Assembly (NCBI GenBank): GCA_964036195.1
Contig: OZ038457.1
Span: 5,118,635-5,182,634, forward strand
DNA: 64,000 nucleotides
Reading direction: 5' to 3'
Source: Sphaerolaimus hirsutus
Lineage: Eukaryota > Nematoda > Chromadorea > Monhysterida > Sphaerolaimidae
Both the position numbers and the translations under genes were made by a program. A model generated the notes under the pieces. The model was given only the letters and a program-made list of their open reading frames with translations. It was not told the DNA's origin and did no database searches. Each line of letters starts with the position of its first letter. Position 1 is the first letter of the stretch. Below, piece after piece: positions 49,801 to 55,200 of this stretch.

Positions 49801-51213
49801 AAGCAAAAATATGCTTCGCAAACGCGGCTCACAAAAAAACTCACAAAATAGTTTTATAGATAATTTATGAATGATTTCATATCAATTCATTTTTATTTCA
49901 ACTTCCGGGAGGGATGTCAATCACCACGTAAAGTGTTAAATCATGTGTCAAATGTCAATCAAAACAAAAAGATTTTCTTACTGAACTTTGACATTATGAA
50001 TGACAACTGACAAATTTGTATGACACTTGAAACTTTACCTTACACTTCACTGCCCCACGTTTCCAACCCAGGTAACTCCATGTGTTAACGGTTAACCCCA
50101 TCACAACCAATCAATCACCCACTCAACCCCAAACCCCCACTTACCCCATCGAGCATATTATTAGCCTGCTGCAGGAGGTACTGCTGCTGCACTGGCAGCA
50201 GCCCGGCGCCGTGCTGCATCTGCTGCTGCTGCTGCTGCGCGTACTGCCTCTGGTCGTACTGAGGTAGAAGTTGGTGCTGCATTTGCTGCGTTTGTCGCTG
50301 CGCCGCCGCCAGCAGCTGCGGGGGGCGTGGGGGGGGGGGGTGTTTGTAGGGGGTATTAAGGTGTGAATGTACTTTGGTGCGCAGGAAGCTGGAAGATTTG
50401 GTCCCGTGGCAGAATGGTATTTTGTAGGTATTAGCGGAATTCAAAATTGCTAACACAAACCGGCACAAGAGAAATCGGCTAACACAAACATGTTTAATGA
50501 TTTAAAAATTAAGCTGACACGCATGCGAATCGCACGAAAGACTACAAATTCCTTCAATATTCAGCGGCAGGCATGTCTTTCTTCCAAAAGTTCCAATTTT
50601 TGAGAATACCATTACCGATGAAAAATGGGCAAACAATTTCTCAGTGTTCGTTTACTAATTGGCTTAATTCCAAGTGCCAAGTACACTCTTACCTCCTTCC
50701 ACAGAATGAGCGCATCACCAAAACACTCAGACCTAAGCCTAAGCCTAAGCAGAGCCTAAAATATTGTGAAAATGTTACAAATTTGTATGTAAAGCATATC
50801 CAAACCAAATAAATGCAAAGTACGAACCGTATCCAAATCAATAATCCCAATCGAATTTTTGGCACATTATCAAAAAAGTCGCAAAAAGAATACCGATGAA
50901 TTGAATCACTGAAAAATGTATGTAAATGTGCATCCACCATCCGTATTGATCTGTGTCGATAGATCTATGCTGAAGTGAACATTTTGTTTACTCGAAATAC
51001 CACACGGTCCACAAATGCTTCAACTAAAACATATCCAACTATCAATCTATTCAGATTCAGTGGCCCTGTACAAATGTTCATATCCTTGGCTCAGGGCCAA
51101 CAGTCAAAAAATTTAAATAAACGGCACGAGGATCGACAAAAAGGGTCAAAAAGCTTTCTTTTTCGTCGACGCGTTGCACATACCTGCGCGTATGCATCCT
51201 CGCTGCCCAACAT
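22704..51213 (-). CDS. NIPBL: NIPBL / Nipped-B / Scc2 cohesin-loading factor, whole gene (43 coding exons)
   Basis: Homologue of NIPBL (Scc2), the HEAT-repeat protein that with MAU2/Scc4 loads cohesin onto chromosomes in the nucleus. Exons were assigned by protein similarity to animal NIPBL plus GT/AG borders. All phases agree and the sum is 7,179 nt (about 2,392 residues and a TGA stop). Order: Gln-rich region (residues about 11-378), MAU2-binding-type N-terminal motif (about 410-440), charged linker (about 550-740), helical and HEAT repeats (about 745-2,100), conserved hook end (about 2,100-2,280) and an acidic/Gly-rich tail. Diagnostic stretches include DTGVSVRKRVIKILRDIC and STSGPNVIQSFKEHLL. 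The long disordered middle of vertebrate NIPBL is almost absent. No frameshift or internal stop was seen, so the gene looks intact. The start is the least certain part: the ATG at 51,213 gives MLGSEDAYAQ, but an upstream exon or a later start cannot be excluded. Identity of the gene is secure; a few small exon borders are inferred. Confidence 0.93.
22954..23617. mobile_element. hAT-type element TAGGGTTGG, copy 1 (NIPBL intron 42)
   Basis: 664 bp, ends TAGGGTTGG...CCAACCCTA, perfect 8-bp TSD ACCACATG (22,946-22,953; 23,618-23,625). Subterminal A/T runs flank a unique middle with TTTTAGTACTAAGCACTAGG. Confidence 0.92.
23913..24096 (-). CDS. NIPBL: NIPBL exon 42
   Basis: Residues about 2,279-2,340. 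FDEIEKRRKADAEG and an Ala-rich segment replace the HPKQTLDFL region. The donor gttggtgg was chosen because it keeps phase with exon 43 and restores a match to the YLDFKLLMEHLD helix across the junction; an in-frame gtctcg two codons earlier is possible. Confidence 0.82.
24550..24731 (-). CDS. NIPBL: NIPBL exon 41
   Basis: Residues about 2,219-2,278. YTPTESVKAYDKPVNR aligns with YSPSESAKVYDKAINR of human NIPBL. Donor gtttgcgt. Confidence 0.95.
25199..25336 (-). CDS. NIPBL: NIPBL exon 40
   Basis: 46 codons, residues about 2,173-2,218. STSGPNVIQSFKEHLL aligns with SVSGSNLLQSFKESMV of human NIPBL, then an acidic stretch. Donor gtgctgct lacks G at +5. Confidence 0.95.
25769..25993 (-). CDS. NIPBL: NIPBL exon 39
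   Basis: 75 codons, residues about 2,098-2,172. RNFLQNLLRIFDEPS and EEPLF-type sequence (here IDEPLYVIHQ) align with RAFLISLLNLFDDTA and EEPLFIMHHI of human NIPBL. Acceptor with C-run (ccccccag), donor gtgggtgg. Confidence 0.96.
26343..26462 (-). CDS. NIPBL: NIPBL exon 38
   Basis: 40 codons, residues about 2,058-2,097. SKALAGVRQSFRLATLV corresponds to MKAVAGMKMSYQVQQAI of human NIPBL. Donor gtgtgttt. Confidence 0.9.
26798..26951 (-). CDS. NIPBL: NIPBL exon 37
   Basis: Residues about 2,006-2,057. IPTLIAMSTDPNVGIRHR aligns with VPYLIAMGTDPEPAMRNK of human NIPBL. Donor gtgagtga. Confidence 0.95.
27081..27497. mobile_element. hAT-type MITE inserted in an older MITE (NIPBL intron 36)
   Basis: Ends CAAGGACGTACGCAGG and CCTGCGTACGTCCTTG, perfect 8-bp TSD ACTCTTTA (27,073-27,080; 27,498-27,505). 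It has subterminal C-runs and GGCGCC palindromes, and splits a fold-back element spanning about 27,017-27,590. Confidence 0.92.
27823..27964 (-). CDS. NIPBL: NIPBL exon 36
   Basis: Residues about 1,959-2,005. KEQDDLKEMD aligns with KQEDLKEMGD, followed by the helix before the RHFAL segment of human NIPBL. Donor gtttttga lacks G at +5. Confidence 0.92.
28259..28478 (-). CDS. NIPBL: NIPBL exon 35
   Basis: Residues about 1,886-1,958. VQARALPAIGHF aligns with VQTKAIIGLGFA; EMKELYTGIL aligns with EVKNLYNNIL of human NIPBL. Donor gtacgttt. Confidence 0.93.
28824..29443. mobile_element. Fold-back MITE, CCGTATTTCCTCG family (NIPBL intron 34), interrupted
   Basis: Same family as 3,637-4,091 in inverse orientation, with matching interior. 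Interrupted by the TA-flanked palindrome at 29,027-29,247. Confidence 0.9.
29027..29247. mobile_element. Palindromic MITE with TA target duplication
   Basis: 221 bp, two arms of about 100 bp nearly identical in inverse orientation, ends AACCCCTGCTCACC and mirror, flanked by TA (29,025-29,026; 29,248-29,249). The uninterrupted site is preserved at about 3,850 in the related copy. Features fit the Tc1/mariner type. Confidence 0.92.
29478..29569 (-). CDS. NIPBL: NIPBL exon 34
   Basis: Residues about 1,855-1,885. VFRVLVELCRQHSDQ matches KVLELLMYFTKHSDE of human NIPBL. Donor gtattttt. Confidence 0.85.
29637..29731 (-). CDS. NIPBL: NIPBL exon 33, acidic insert
   Basis: Residues about 1,823-1,854. 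Acidic low-complexity sequence without clear family match, placed by phase and good borders (cattcacag, gtttgtca) between conserved exons. Confidence 0.75.
29798..29957. mobile_element. Fold-back MITE (NIPBL intron 32)
   Basis: GGCCCCACACAC start and mirror end, internal GTTGACAT arms, flanked by TAT on both sides. Confidence 0.75.
30371..30548 (-). CDS. NIPBL: NIPBL exon 32
   Basis: Residues about 1,764-1,822. TILRSIFSVGLLCRYFDFD aligns with ALLRSLFTVGALCRHFDFD of human NIPBL, followed by a Pro/Gly segment. Donor gtttgtgc. Confidence 0.94.
30769..31000. mobile_element. Fold-back MITE, GTTGACAT family (NIPBL intron 31)
   Basis: GGGTCCCCACACACTGG start, CACTAGTGTG-type mirror end GTGTGTGGGCCCA, TGTCAACT arms. 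Confidence 0.65.
31064..31192 (-). CDS. NIPBL: NIPBL exon 31
   Basis: Residues about 1,721-1,763. AIACLATVIKKHNRPHVKV aligns with CVSCLGAVVNKVTQNFKFV of human NIPBL. Donor gtgagttg. Confidence 0.88.
31360..31471 (-). CDS. NIPBL: NIPBL exon 30
   Basis: Residues about 1,684-1,720. ILDKVIPLVEHPSEQFLE aligns with ILELVVPLMEHPSETFLA of human NIPBL. Donor gttggttt. Confidence 0.94.
31530..31613. mobile_element. Short CCCTGTAAAATG palindrome (NIPBL intron 29)
   Basis: Arms GTGCCGCACCCTGTAAAATG and mirror; shares the CCCTGTAAAATGT arm with the MITE that forms intron 24, but here it is only part of the intron. Confidence 0.6.
31719..31897 (-). CDS. NIPBL: NIPBL exon 29
   Basis: Residues about 1,624-1,683. 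Pro/Ser/Thr-rich start, then LTALCVFSRTRPEMLVSHA, matching TTLFLFSKIRPQLMVKHA of human NIPBL. Donor gtgcgttt. Confidence 0.92.
32216..32431 (-). CDS. NIPBL: NIPBL exon 28
   Basis: 72 codons, residues about 1,552-1,623. VQNITDTVAWCE aligns with ILNITDVVAACR; VDCLVENILTLEAKL aligns with VDNLVEHILKYEESL of human NIPBL. Donor gttggttt. Confidence 0.92.
32789..33187. mobile_element. Full GCTGCGTTTCCACTGCGAC MITE (NIPBL intron 27)
   Basis: 399 bp fold-back, ends AGCTGCGTTTCCACTGCGAC and mirror, flanked by TTA on both sides. Carries AATAAA on both strands. Confidence 0.85.
33258..33435 (-). CDS. NIPBL: NIPBL exon 27, HEAT repeat
   Basis: Residues about 1,493-1,551. DTGVSVRKRVIKILRDIC is almost identical to the human sequence, the most conserved HEAT segment of the family. 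Donor gtgcgtgt. Confidence 0.97.
33717..33863 (-). CDS. NIPBL: NIPBL exon 26, HEAT repeat
   Basis: 49 codons, residues about 1,444-1,492. NVREATVDLIGKYV aligns with SVREAAVELLGRFV of human NIPBL, a typical HEAT helix pair. Donor gttggttc. Confidence 0.95.
33910..34293. mobile_element. Cluster of three small fold-back MITEs (NIPBL intron 25)
   Basis: In order: a CACTTGCGGAACTGG-type palindrome (33,910-34,005), a GTATCCAAATCTTATTTTTG palindrome (about 34,010-34,175) and a second CACTTGCGGAACTGG-type palindrome (about 34,185-34,293). Confidence 0.6.
34360..35598. mobile_element. hAT-type element with CCGAAC tandem ends, copy 2 (NIPBL intron 25)
   Basis: 1,239 bp, ends TAGGGTTGG...CCAACCCTA, perfect 8-bp TSD CCTCGAAC (34,352-34,359; 35,599-35,606). 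Carries the same internal insert (about 34,993-35,360) as the 18,478-19,651 copy. Confidence 0.92.
35655..35879 (-). CDS. NIPBL: NIPBL exon 25
   Basis: 75 codons, residues about 1,369-1,443. SQSFDKYLASIL and RTKAMKCLTQV align with AQSFDIYLTQIL and RTKAMKCLSEV of human NIPBL. Its acceptor is the terminal CCCCCAG of the MITE intron. Donor gttcgttc. Confidence 0.93.
35880..36061 (-). mobile_element. NIPBL intron 24, entirely a palindromic MITE (introner-like)
   Basis: The whole 182-bp intron is a near-perfect fold-back element with a central palindrome near 35,960-35,975. In gene sense it opens GTGCCAGTCCCAGACCC and closes with GGGACTGCCCCCAG, so the element itself supplies donor and acceptor. 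The 6-mer CCCAGG occurs at both borders (36,061-36,066 and 35,879-35,884), and splicing restores one copy in frame between codons for Gln and Gly. Related elements lie outside coding DNA at 16,941-17,128 and 41,572-41,748. See findings. Confidence 0.85.
36062..36186 (-). CDS. NIPBL: NIPBL exon 24
   Basis: Residues about 1,327-1,368. HRTASNTAANEQR and the following helix align with the HAKEI...HRAENRKKFLRSII region of human NIPBL. Its 3' border is the donor GTGCCA contributed by the MITE that forms intron 24. Confidence 0.85.
36520..36601 (-). CDS. NIPBL: NIPBL exon 23
   Basis: Residues about 1,300-1,326. ARQFYIVQWYKD aligns with SRKFYIAQWFRD of human NIPBL. Donor gtacgtca. Confidence 0.93.
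37135..37376 (-). CDS. NIPBL: NIPBL exon 22
   Basis: Residues about 1,219-1,299. GTIAARLRHEAVN aligns with GTVAARLRKDAVT; ALVDYLLELRDNDPL aligns with ALLDYLDENTETDP of human NIPBL. Donor gttggttg. Confidence 0.93.
37822..38059 (-). CDS. NIPBL: NIPBL exon 21
   Basis: Residues about 1,140-1,218. DDDYRPLFDLFLHDLL, RPEWPAAELCLTLLGHLLL and RVASLDYLG are near-identical to the animal family. Donor gtgagtga. Confidence 0.95.
38374..38527 (-). CDS. NIPBL: NIPBL exon 20
   Basis: Residues about 1,088-1,139. Acidic insert HDDSDYEDESG, then VVSIAHTVAASELL, corresponding to the variable segment before the conserved FLKKC region of human NIPBL. Donor gttggggg runs into a G-tract. Confidence 0.85.
38900..39155 (-). 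CDS. NIPBL: NIPBL exon 19
   Basis: Residues about 1,003-1,087. IFAYYDKYRKSIL and IQMITALVMHMVHSV align with VFSRYEKHRQLIL and IQMVTALVLQLIQCV of human NIPBL. Donor gttggttt. Confidence 0.92.
39461..39679 (-). CDS. NIPBL: NIPBL exon 18
   Basis: 73 codons, residues about 930-1,002. PFFVEHVVEMQLAAL aligns with PFFVENVSELQLCAI of human NIPBL. Donor gttggttt followed by a G-rich tract. Confidence 0.92.
39743..40533. mobile_element. hAT-type element TAGGGTTCAAACG (NIPBL intron 17), interrupted
   Basis: Ends TAGGGTTCAAACGGGAT and GTTTGAACCATA, 8-bp flanks GGCAACAC / GACAACAC (one mismatch). Interrupted by the element at 39,867-40,504. Confidence 0.8.
39867..40504. mobile_element. hAT-type element TAGGGTTGG, copy 2 (nested, NIPBL intron 17)
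   Basis: 638 bp, perfect 8-bp TSD ATTCGGGA (39,859-39,866; 40,505-40,512). Same interior as the 22,954 copy. Confidence 0.92.
40727..40875 (-). CDS. NIPBL: NIPBL exon 17
   Basis: Residues about 880-929. EVFIEDTVERCIQL aligns with AVYIEDVIERVIQY of human NIPBL; the exon ends in a Lys/Arg/Glu-rich segment. Donor gtgctcag lacks G at +5. Confidence 0.88.
41200..41315 (-). CDS. NIPBL: NIPBL exon 16
   Basis: Residues about 842-879. ALTALNVMTSANMP aligns with CLTTINIMTSPNMP of human NIPBL. A G-run follows the donor (gttcgggt) and a C-run precedes the acceptor. Confidence 0.9.
41572..41748. mobile_element. GGCAGTCCC palindromic MITE (inside NIPBL intron 15)
   Basis: Family member of the intron-24 element: GGCAGTCCCAAGCACTG start and mirror ending AGACTGCCCC. 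Here it lies in the middle of a longer intron and does not supply its splice sites. Confidence 0.75.
41923..42054 (-). CDS. NIPBL: NIPBL exon 15
   Basis: 44 codons, residues about 798-841. KLTKLLTILEKNVRDC aligns with KTVKVLNILEKNIQDG of human NIPBL. Donor gtaatatt, one of the few lacking G at +5. Confidence 0.9.
42148..42215 (-). CDS. NIPBL: NIPBL exon 14
   Basis: Residues about 775-797. DEDMIPQECLI aligns with DDEIPQELLLG of human NIPBL. Donor gttggttc. Confidence 0.85.
42517..42606 (-). CDS. NIPBL: NIPBL exon 13
   Basis: Residues about 745-774. IFENVEDIDIAA aligns with ILDNLEDMDFTA of human NIPBL. Phases fit exons 12 and 14. Donor gtccgttt. Confidence 0.85.
43133..43295 (-). CDS. NIPBL: NIPBL exon 12
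   Basis: Residues about 691-744. ALTPDELIKKRDREWEE corresponds to the KLTPEEMMDSSTFKRF segment of human NIPBL just before the helical core, followed by a basic RRR cluster. Donor gtgggttt. Confidence 0.85.
44133..44764. mobile_element. hAT-type element TAGGGTTGG, copy 3 (NIPBL intron 11)
   Basis: About 632 bp, same orientation and interior as the other two copies, flanked by ACCTAACA (44,125-44,132; 44,765-44,772). The terminal T is mutated to A and one base of the distal repeat has changed. Confidence 0.88.
44870..45017 (-). CDS. NIPBL: NIPBL exon 11, coiled/charged linker
   Basis: Residues about 641-690. RKARILTEEERLVEAAQ and a basic GPRKRKL patch that could act as a nuclear localisation signal. 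Acceptor tcctctcag, donor gtgaggga. Confidence 0.8.
45657..45914 (-). CDS. NIPBL: NIPBL exon 10, charged linker
   Basis: Residues about 555-640. Gly/Ser-rich start with a run of five Gly, then basic-helical sequence with KRDEVAELCDSLTPD. Low-complexity linker between the MAU2-binding region and the HEAT body. Donor gtgtgctt. Confidence 0.75.
46364..46567 (-). CDS. NIPBL: NIPBL exon 9
   Basis: Residues about 487-554. LLSAVLRHDANV aligns with LLQAVLARSPNV of human NIPBL, the end of the conserved N-terminal block. The exon ends in an Ala-Asp repeat. A shorter alternative donor inside the repeat is also in phase, so the last 13 residues are uncertain. Confidence 0.8.
47025..47193 (-). CDS. NIPBL: NIPBL exon 8, LPLP motif
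   Basis: Residues about 431-486. VPDLPLPSATPL aligns with LPLPSPLP of animal NIPBL, then a helical stretch matches the region around LLACRDDNLVSQL. The acceptor is a C-run ending cgtag; donor gtgcgttg. Confidence 0.85.
47236..47393. mobile_element. Small hAT-type MITE of TATCGATA palindromes (NIPBL intron 7)
   Basis: 158 bp, ends TAAGGTTCAAACG and CGTTCGAACCCTA, perfect 8-bp TSD GTTGGGGT (47,228-47,235; 47,394-47,401). The interior is a string of ATATCGATAT motifs. Confidence 0.85.
47579..47735 (-). CDS. NIPBL: NIPBL exon 7, canonical N-terminal motif
   Basis: Residues about 379-430. Carries VPPIHLAGIITLSN, matching the motif (VPITTLAGIASL in human) that lies near the very N terminus of vertebrate NIPBL and helps bind MAU2. 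Donor gtttgttt was chosen over a second in-phase donor because it gives the same nine-residue spacing to the LPLP motif in exon 8 as in human. Confidence 0.8.
48086..48349 (-). CDS. NIPBL: NIPBL exon 6, Gln/Pro-rich
   Basis: 88 codons, phase 0 to 0, residues about 291-378. Begins AAASLGQHEMSQPAVQ and ends with three Gln and a Pro. The donor chosen (gttggctt) is weak by general standards but fits the gttgg-type donors common in this gene and keeps phase with exon 7. Confidence 0.65.
48530..48772 (-). CDS. NIPBL: NIPBL exon 5, Gln-rich
   Basis: 81 codons, phase 0 to 0, residues about 210-290. Begins LGSMQAQQVNS, then Gln/His-rich. Acceptor cccttgcag, donor gtttgtgc. Confidence 0.7.
48943..49116 (-). 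CDS. NIPBL: NIPBL exon 4, Gln-rich
   Basis: 58 codons, phase 0 to 0, residues about 152-209. Begins MMALRRAQQQM and continues with Gln tracts and His. Acceptor tttctaacag, donor gtgcgttg. The two leading Met codons could serve as an alternative start. Confidence 0.7.
49471..49722 (-). CDS. NIPBL: NIPBL exon 3, Gln-rich
   Basis: 84 codons, phase 0 to 0, residues about 68-151. Starts VGQTNSNANRLM and contains a run of nine Gln followed by Gln/His-rich sequence. The donor is gtgggttg. The opposite strand is open but Cys-, Leu- or Ala-rich, a shadow of the CAG repeats. Confidence 0.7.
50145..50315 (-). CDS. NIPBL: NIPBL exon 2, Gln-rich
   Basis: 57 codons, phase 0 to 0, residues about 11-67, dominated by Gln with scattered Leu, Tyr and His. 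The acceptor ends in a C-run followed by gcag. The donor is gtaagtgg, the only textbook GTAAGT in the gene. Confidence 0.7.
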
Positions 51214-51225
51214 TGTTGCAAACGT
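51184..51225 (-). CDS. NIPBL: NIPBL exon 1 (possible first coding exon)
   Basis: A 42-nt open segment flanked by a good acceptor (tttcgcag) and donor (gtatgtgc). It reads in phase into exon 2 and holds an ATG at 51,213 giving MLGSEDAYAQ. The acceptor implies a non-coding exon upstream. There is no homology support because the N-terminal extension is unique, so this exon is a guess. Confidence 0.4.
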
Positions 51226-51938
51226 CTGCGAAATAGAAAAAATCCCGTGTATTGTAATTACAATAACTGCAAAAAGGGTGCAGCTAACGAACCTATCAGA
51301 CCTTCTGAAGTTAAAATTGGTGCATCACATCTCCAAAATAGAAATTTTTATCTCAATTAACCGCCGCAGAGCCGCTATCCGCCAAATTACTCCAAATTCG
51401 TGACAAGAGCGCCAGTTTTATTTTTATCCCATCGATTTTTAAGCTACTCGCCCGTCGTAGTCATAATTTGGGGAAACACAAAATATTGGCATTGCTAGCG
51501 ACATATTACAGCGAATATCTCTTGATTCAAGCGAACTTTTTCACGGCTGTATGATAGAAAAACTGATTGAATGCATTGAACATTTATTTTGTTGAGAAAT
51601 TTCACACAACTTCACTAATCTACCATAATACTTTTCAACTTAAAGACGGTCTTTTGCCTGCGAGAACAAGTGTCTATTCAGGCTTTCGCGGAAGAAGCCT
51701 TTGGCATTGTGCCAACCCTGTATCTCAAGGTGTAATAACAACGAAATATCCAATTGTGACTCTTTCTGAGTACAGACACAGGTGCAAACTGTCTAAATTT
51801 TCTGTAAGCCAGTGTAAAGTTACAGAATGTCACATGATCAGTGCCTGAAGCACTTCAAGCCTGATTTTCATTCAGTCATGTCTTAAACGAACAAAAAGGA
51901 CTTGAAAATAAATACTCTAGAACACCCTGATACTCAAA
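51226..51938. promoter_or_regulatory. Divergent intergenic region between NIPBL and the F-box/LRR gene
   Basis: About 0.7 kb separates the two start regions and must hold the 5' UTRs and promoters of both genes. No TATA box or CpG-rich core stands out and no MITE was recognised here, unlike the rest of the non-coding DNA. A bidirectional promoter is an inference from layout only. Confidence 0.45.
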
Positions 51939-52226
51939 ATGAACCAAAAAATGGACACATCTGAACACTCAGTGGAGGCAGCATACCATGTATCAGAATT
52001 TGATGACCCCTTGTCAATGGAAGATTTGACAGATGATTGTTTGGTGCACATTCTTCTAAATTTGCCACTTCATGAACGCCTGAGACTGGAATGTATATCT
52101 AGAAAATGGTATATACTCATGCCATATTTTGATATAAAGTTTTTTTCTTTGGATCAATTAAAGTGGAGAACCAGACACATTTATGAGATGGAATACAGCA
52201 AAAATAATTTGACACATTGCCAGAAG
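51939..52226 (+). CDS. F-box/LRR gene exon 1 (F-box)
   Basis: 96 codons from the first ATG. Contains the F-box helix pattern LTDDCLVHILLNLPLHERLR followed by CISRKWY. Ends CAG AAG before donor gtgggttt, phase 0. Confidence 0.9.
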
Positions 52227-55200
52227 GTGGGTTTTCCTTTAAATTATTTTACTTGAATGAATTTATAATTTTTTGAATTTGCTGGTTTCACTGTAAGAAG
52301 TTTTTGTAAACATAACCTCTGAGCACATTGAGTTTTTTATTCTCTGAACAAGGTATCCAAAAGTGAAGGAAAAGTCATTTAAATGAGCATTATAAGATGA
52401 TTTTGGTCACATTTGATTGTAATTTGCAACCCTTCATAACTTGTCACTTTCATTTTTATTTGAAACTTTTCCATTAACCTGACAAAATATGAAATTGGTT
52501 CTCATACACATTGCAGGTAATGAGGCCAAAATGGTTCCATCGATACATGGAAACACTTTTGTGCCGGTTTGGGCAATCACTAAAGATGTTAAAATTATCC
52601 TCAGATGTTTTTCGTCCAATTGTCACTGAAGAACTGATGGAAATAATTTCAGAATGGGCACCAAATTTGAAGCATTTATCTATTGGCAACTCCATAATTC
52701 ACATTGAGGTATTTGTTTGATCTTTGTGTTGTTATTCTAGTTGATTTTCTTGTTGATTTGTTGAAGTGTTTTATAGCAAGTACACTGAATTTCAATAAAC
52801 TTTAATTTAAAAAAATTCACTTAATAATAAATTCTACTAATTTTTATGAATTAATTAACAATTTGAAAAAAATTCATTCCGATAATTTTAGGCATTGCAG
52901 TCACTGAAGGGGTTATCGAAACTGTCAGTGTTAAATGCTCAAAATGTCATCTATCTGGAGTCTGAAAGTAACCAACCACCAGCTGATTATGGAGAACTTT
53001 CAAACCAAATTGAAGATATGTTGGCACATTTTTCCCAGCAAATGATTGCAGTGAATTTTGCTCAATCTCCTGGTAAGATTTGGATTCATGTCAAATGTCA
53101 AATGTAGAAATGTTCTGAAAAACTTAAAATACATCAAATATCGATAAGCCATATCATTGTAGCCTTATTCACCAATTGTAGATTACAACAAGTATTCATT
53201 TATTTATGTAAATAATATGTAGGTATGTAAATATATATTGCTACACTCCAACATAAAATACATATAATACAATCAAACATTGCAGCCAACTTCCACATGG
53301 AAATGCCACAGTTGCAAAAGGCATTCTTAGACTTCACACAAATCGATGACATTGGGCTTGAAGCTCTTTGCAATGGCTGTCCAAATTTGGACACAGTTAG
53401 CCTGAGTAATTGCAGAACTTTGACGCGATTTTTACCATTGGCGAGGCTGCAGATGAAAAGTCTTTTGTTGAATGGTACTAAGGTTGGTGTGGATATCATT
53501 TGCGTCTGTATGTTATATCTGTACATGTATGTTTATTGTTCCATTTTTATTTAGATGTTTTTTTGCATTACAGGTGAATGCGATGGAGTTACAAAATATT
53601 TTATCAGTGCAAACAGGCCTAACATGTTTGCGCATTGACAACTGTCAGAATATCAACAATTTTGCTTGCTTAAGGTCATTGAAACATTTGGATAGTCTCT
53701 GGGTTGGGCCATCACTCGGATTTGGTTGGTTTTAATTGTGTGACTAAGGAGATCATTTTATATTTCAAAAGTTTTTAGTGAAAGATATGAAAAGTTATGT
53801 CTCATTTTTTGTTGTCATTTTTTGTAATCTTTATTTATTTTATATTTGATGTAGTTTCAAACCTTTCAGTGTCTATCTCAGATATTGGAAAAGCACATGC
53901 CACTCCATATTTTGTATGATTTTATCATTCCAATCCCACTCACTAAATATTATCTCAACCTCAAAGGTGATGCCGATCTCGCACGTGTGAGCAAACATGG
54001 CAAGCTTCAGAATGTTGTTGTTTCTGGGTGCCAAGTCACTGATGCAGGACTCAGATATTTGGCCACTCACAGTGCATGTTTGAAGGAACTTAGTGTATGC
54101 CATACTACTGTGACTGATGAAGGTTGGGAATGGACTGGGAGCTAATTTTGGAAGTGGAGAAGTGACAAGAAAAGTGGTAATATAGTAAGCAATAGTTTAA
54201 AACGATAAGTAAAGTGACAAGTGTTTTTAAAATATAGCTTTCCTTCTCGCTAGTAGTTTACTTGTCACTTACCACGTACCCTCTTACTTGCTACTTGTCC
54301 ATTAGTGGAATCAGGACCTGGATTGTTTGGCAAATACATACAGGGGTGGGCATCTTCAGTTACCGCTGGAAAAACGCGATAGCTTGAGCTACGGTTGAGC
54401 TATCACAGTGAAATTTTAACACAATAGAGTAGACTCCATAGGACACCTATTCTGAAGTTTGCAACCCAAACGGCCACATTTTGGGTGAGTAGTGGAACAC
54501 ACCGTTTTTAGTGTAATTTTGTGACTAGGCGTCACCCATAGGATAAATCGAGGGTGGCATTTGAGGGGGGGGGGTCACCGGTCTTTGGTGTTGTCCCATT
54601 CTGTCGTACATTGGCCGATTTGGATGCCCTTTGAGTATGTTGGGGTTTGGGGTCGGGGCTACAACCAAATTCTTTGTTTTTCTCGAATAGTCCCCCAGTC
54701 CTGAGATAACGGGGGTCAAGTCACAAAATTACACTAAAAACTGTGTGTTCCACAACTCACCCAAAATGTGGCCGTTTGGGTTGCAAACTTCAGAATAGGT
54801 GTCCTATGGAGTCTACTCTATTGTGCTAAAATTTCACTGCGATAGCTCAACCGTAGCTCAAGCTATCGCGTTTTTCCAGCGGTAACTGAAAATGCCCATC
54901 CCTGTAATATACCATTGAGTTTGGTTTTTTGAACACCCAGGAATTAAGTGCATCCTTAATGAATGTCATGAACTTTGCTTACTGAACATGCAAGCTACAA
55001 ACATCACCAGTGCTACCATTCACAACTTTGGTGCAAGAAGTGCCCCAAAGTCTCTGAGATGTGTCTATGTGCAGAACTGTGCTGAGGTAAATATCTCAAT
55101 GCTTCATTTCAATACTTGCATGTAAAATCAGACCATCTTAGTTATATTTACGACTCAGAAATTCATTTTATACAGGTAGATGAGTCTGGCTTCACTGCTC

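Noticed and set aside
50975-51403. 142-codon plus-strand ORF overlapping the candidate NIPBL exon 1
   Set aside because: No similarity; low-complexity and not supported by an initiation context or splice structure.
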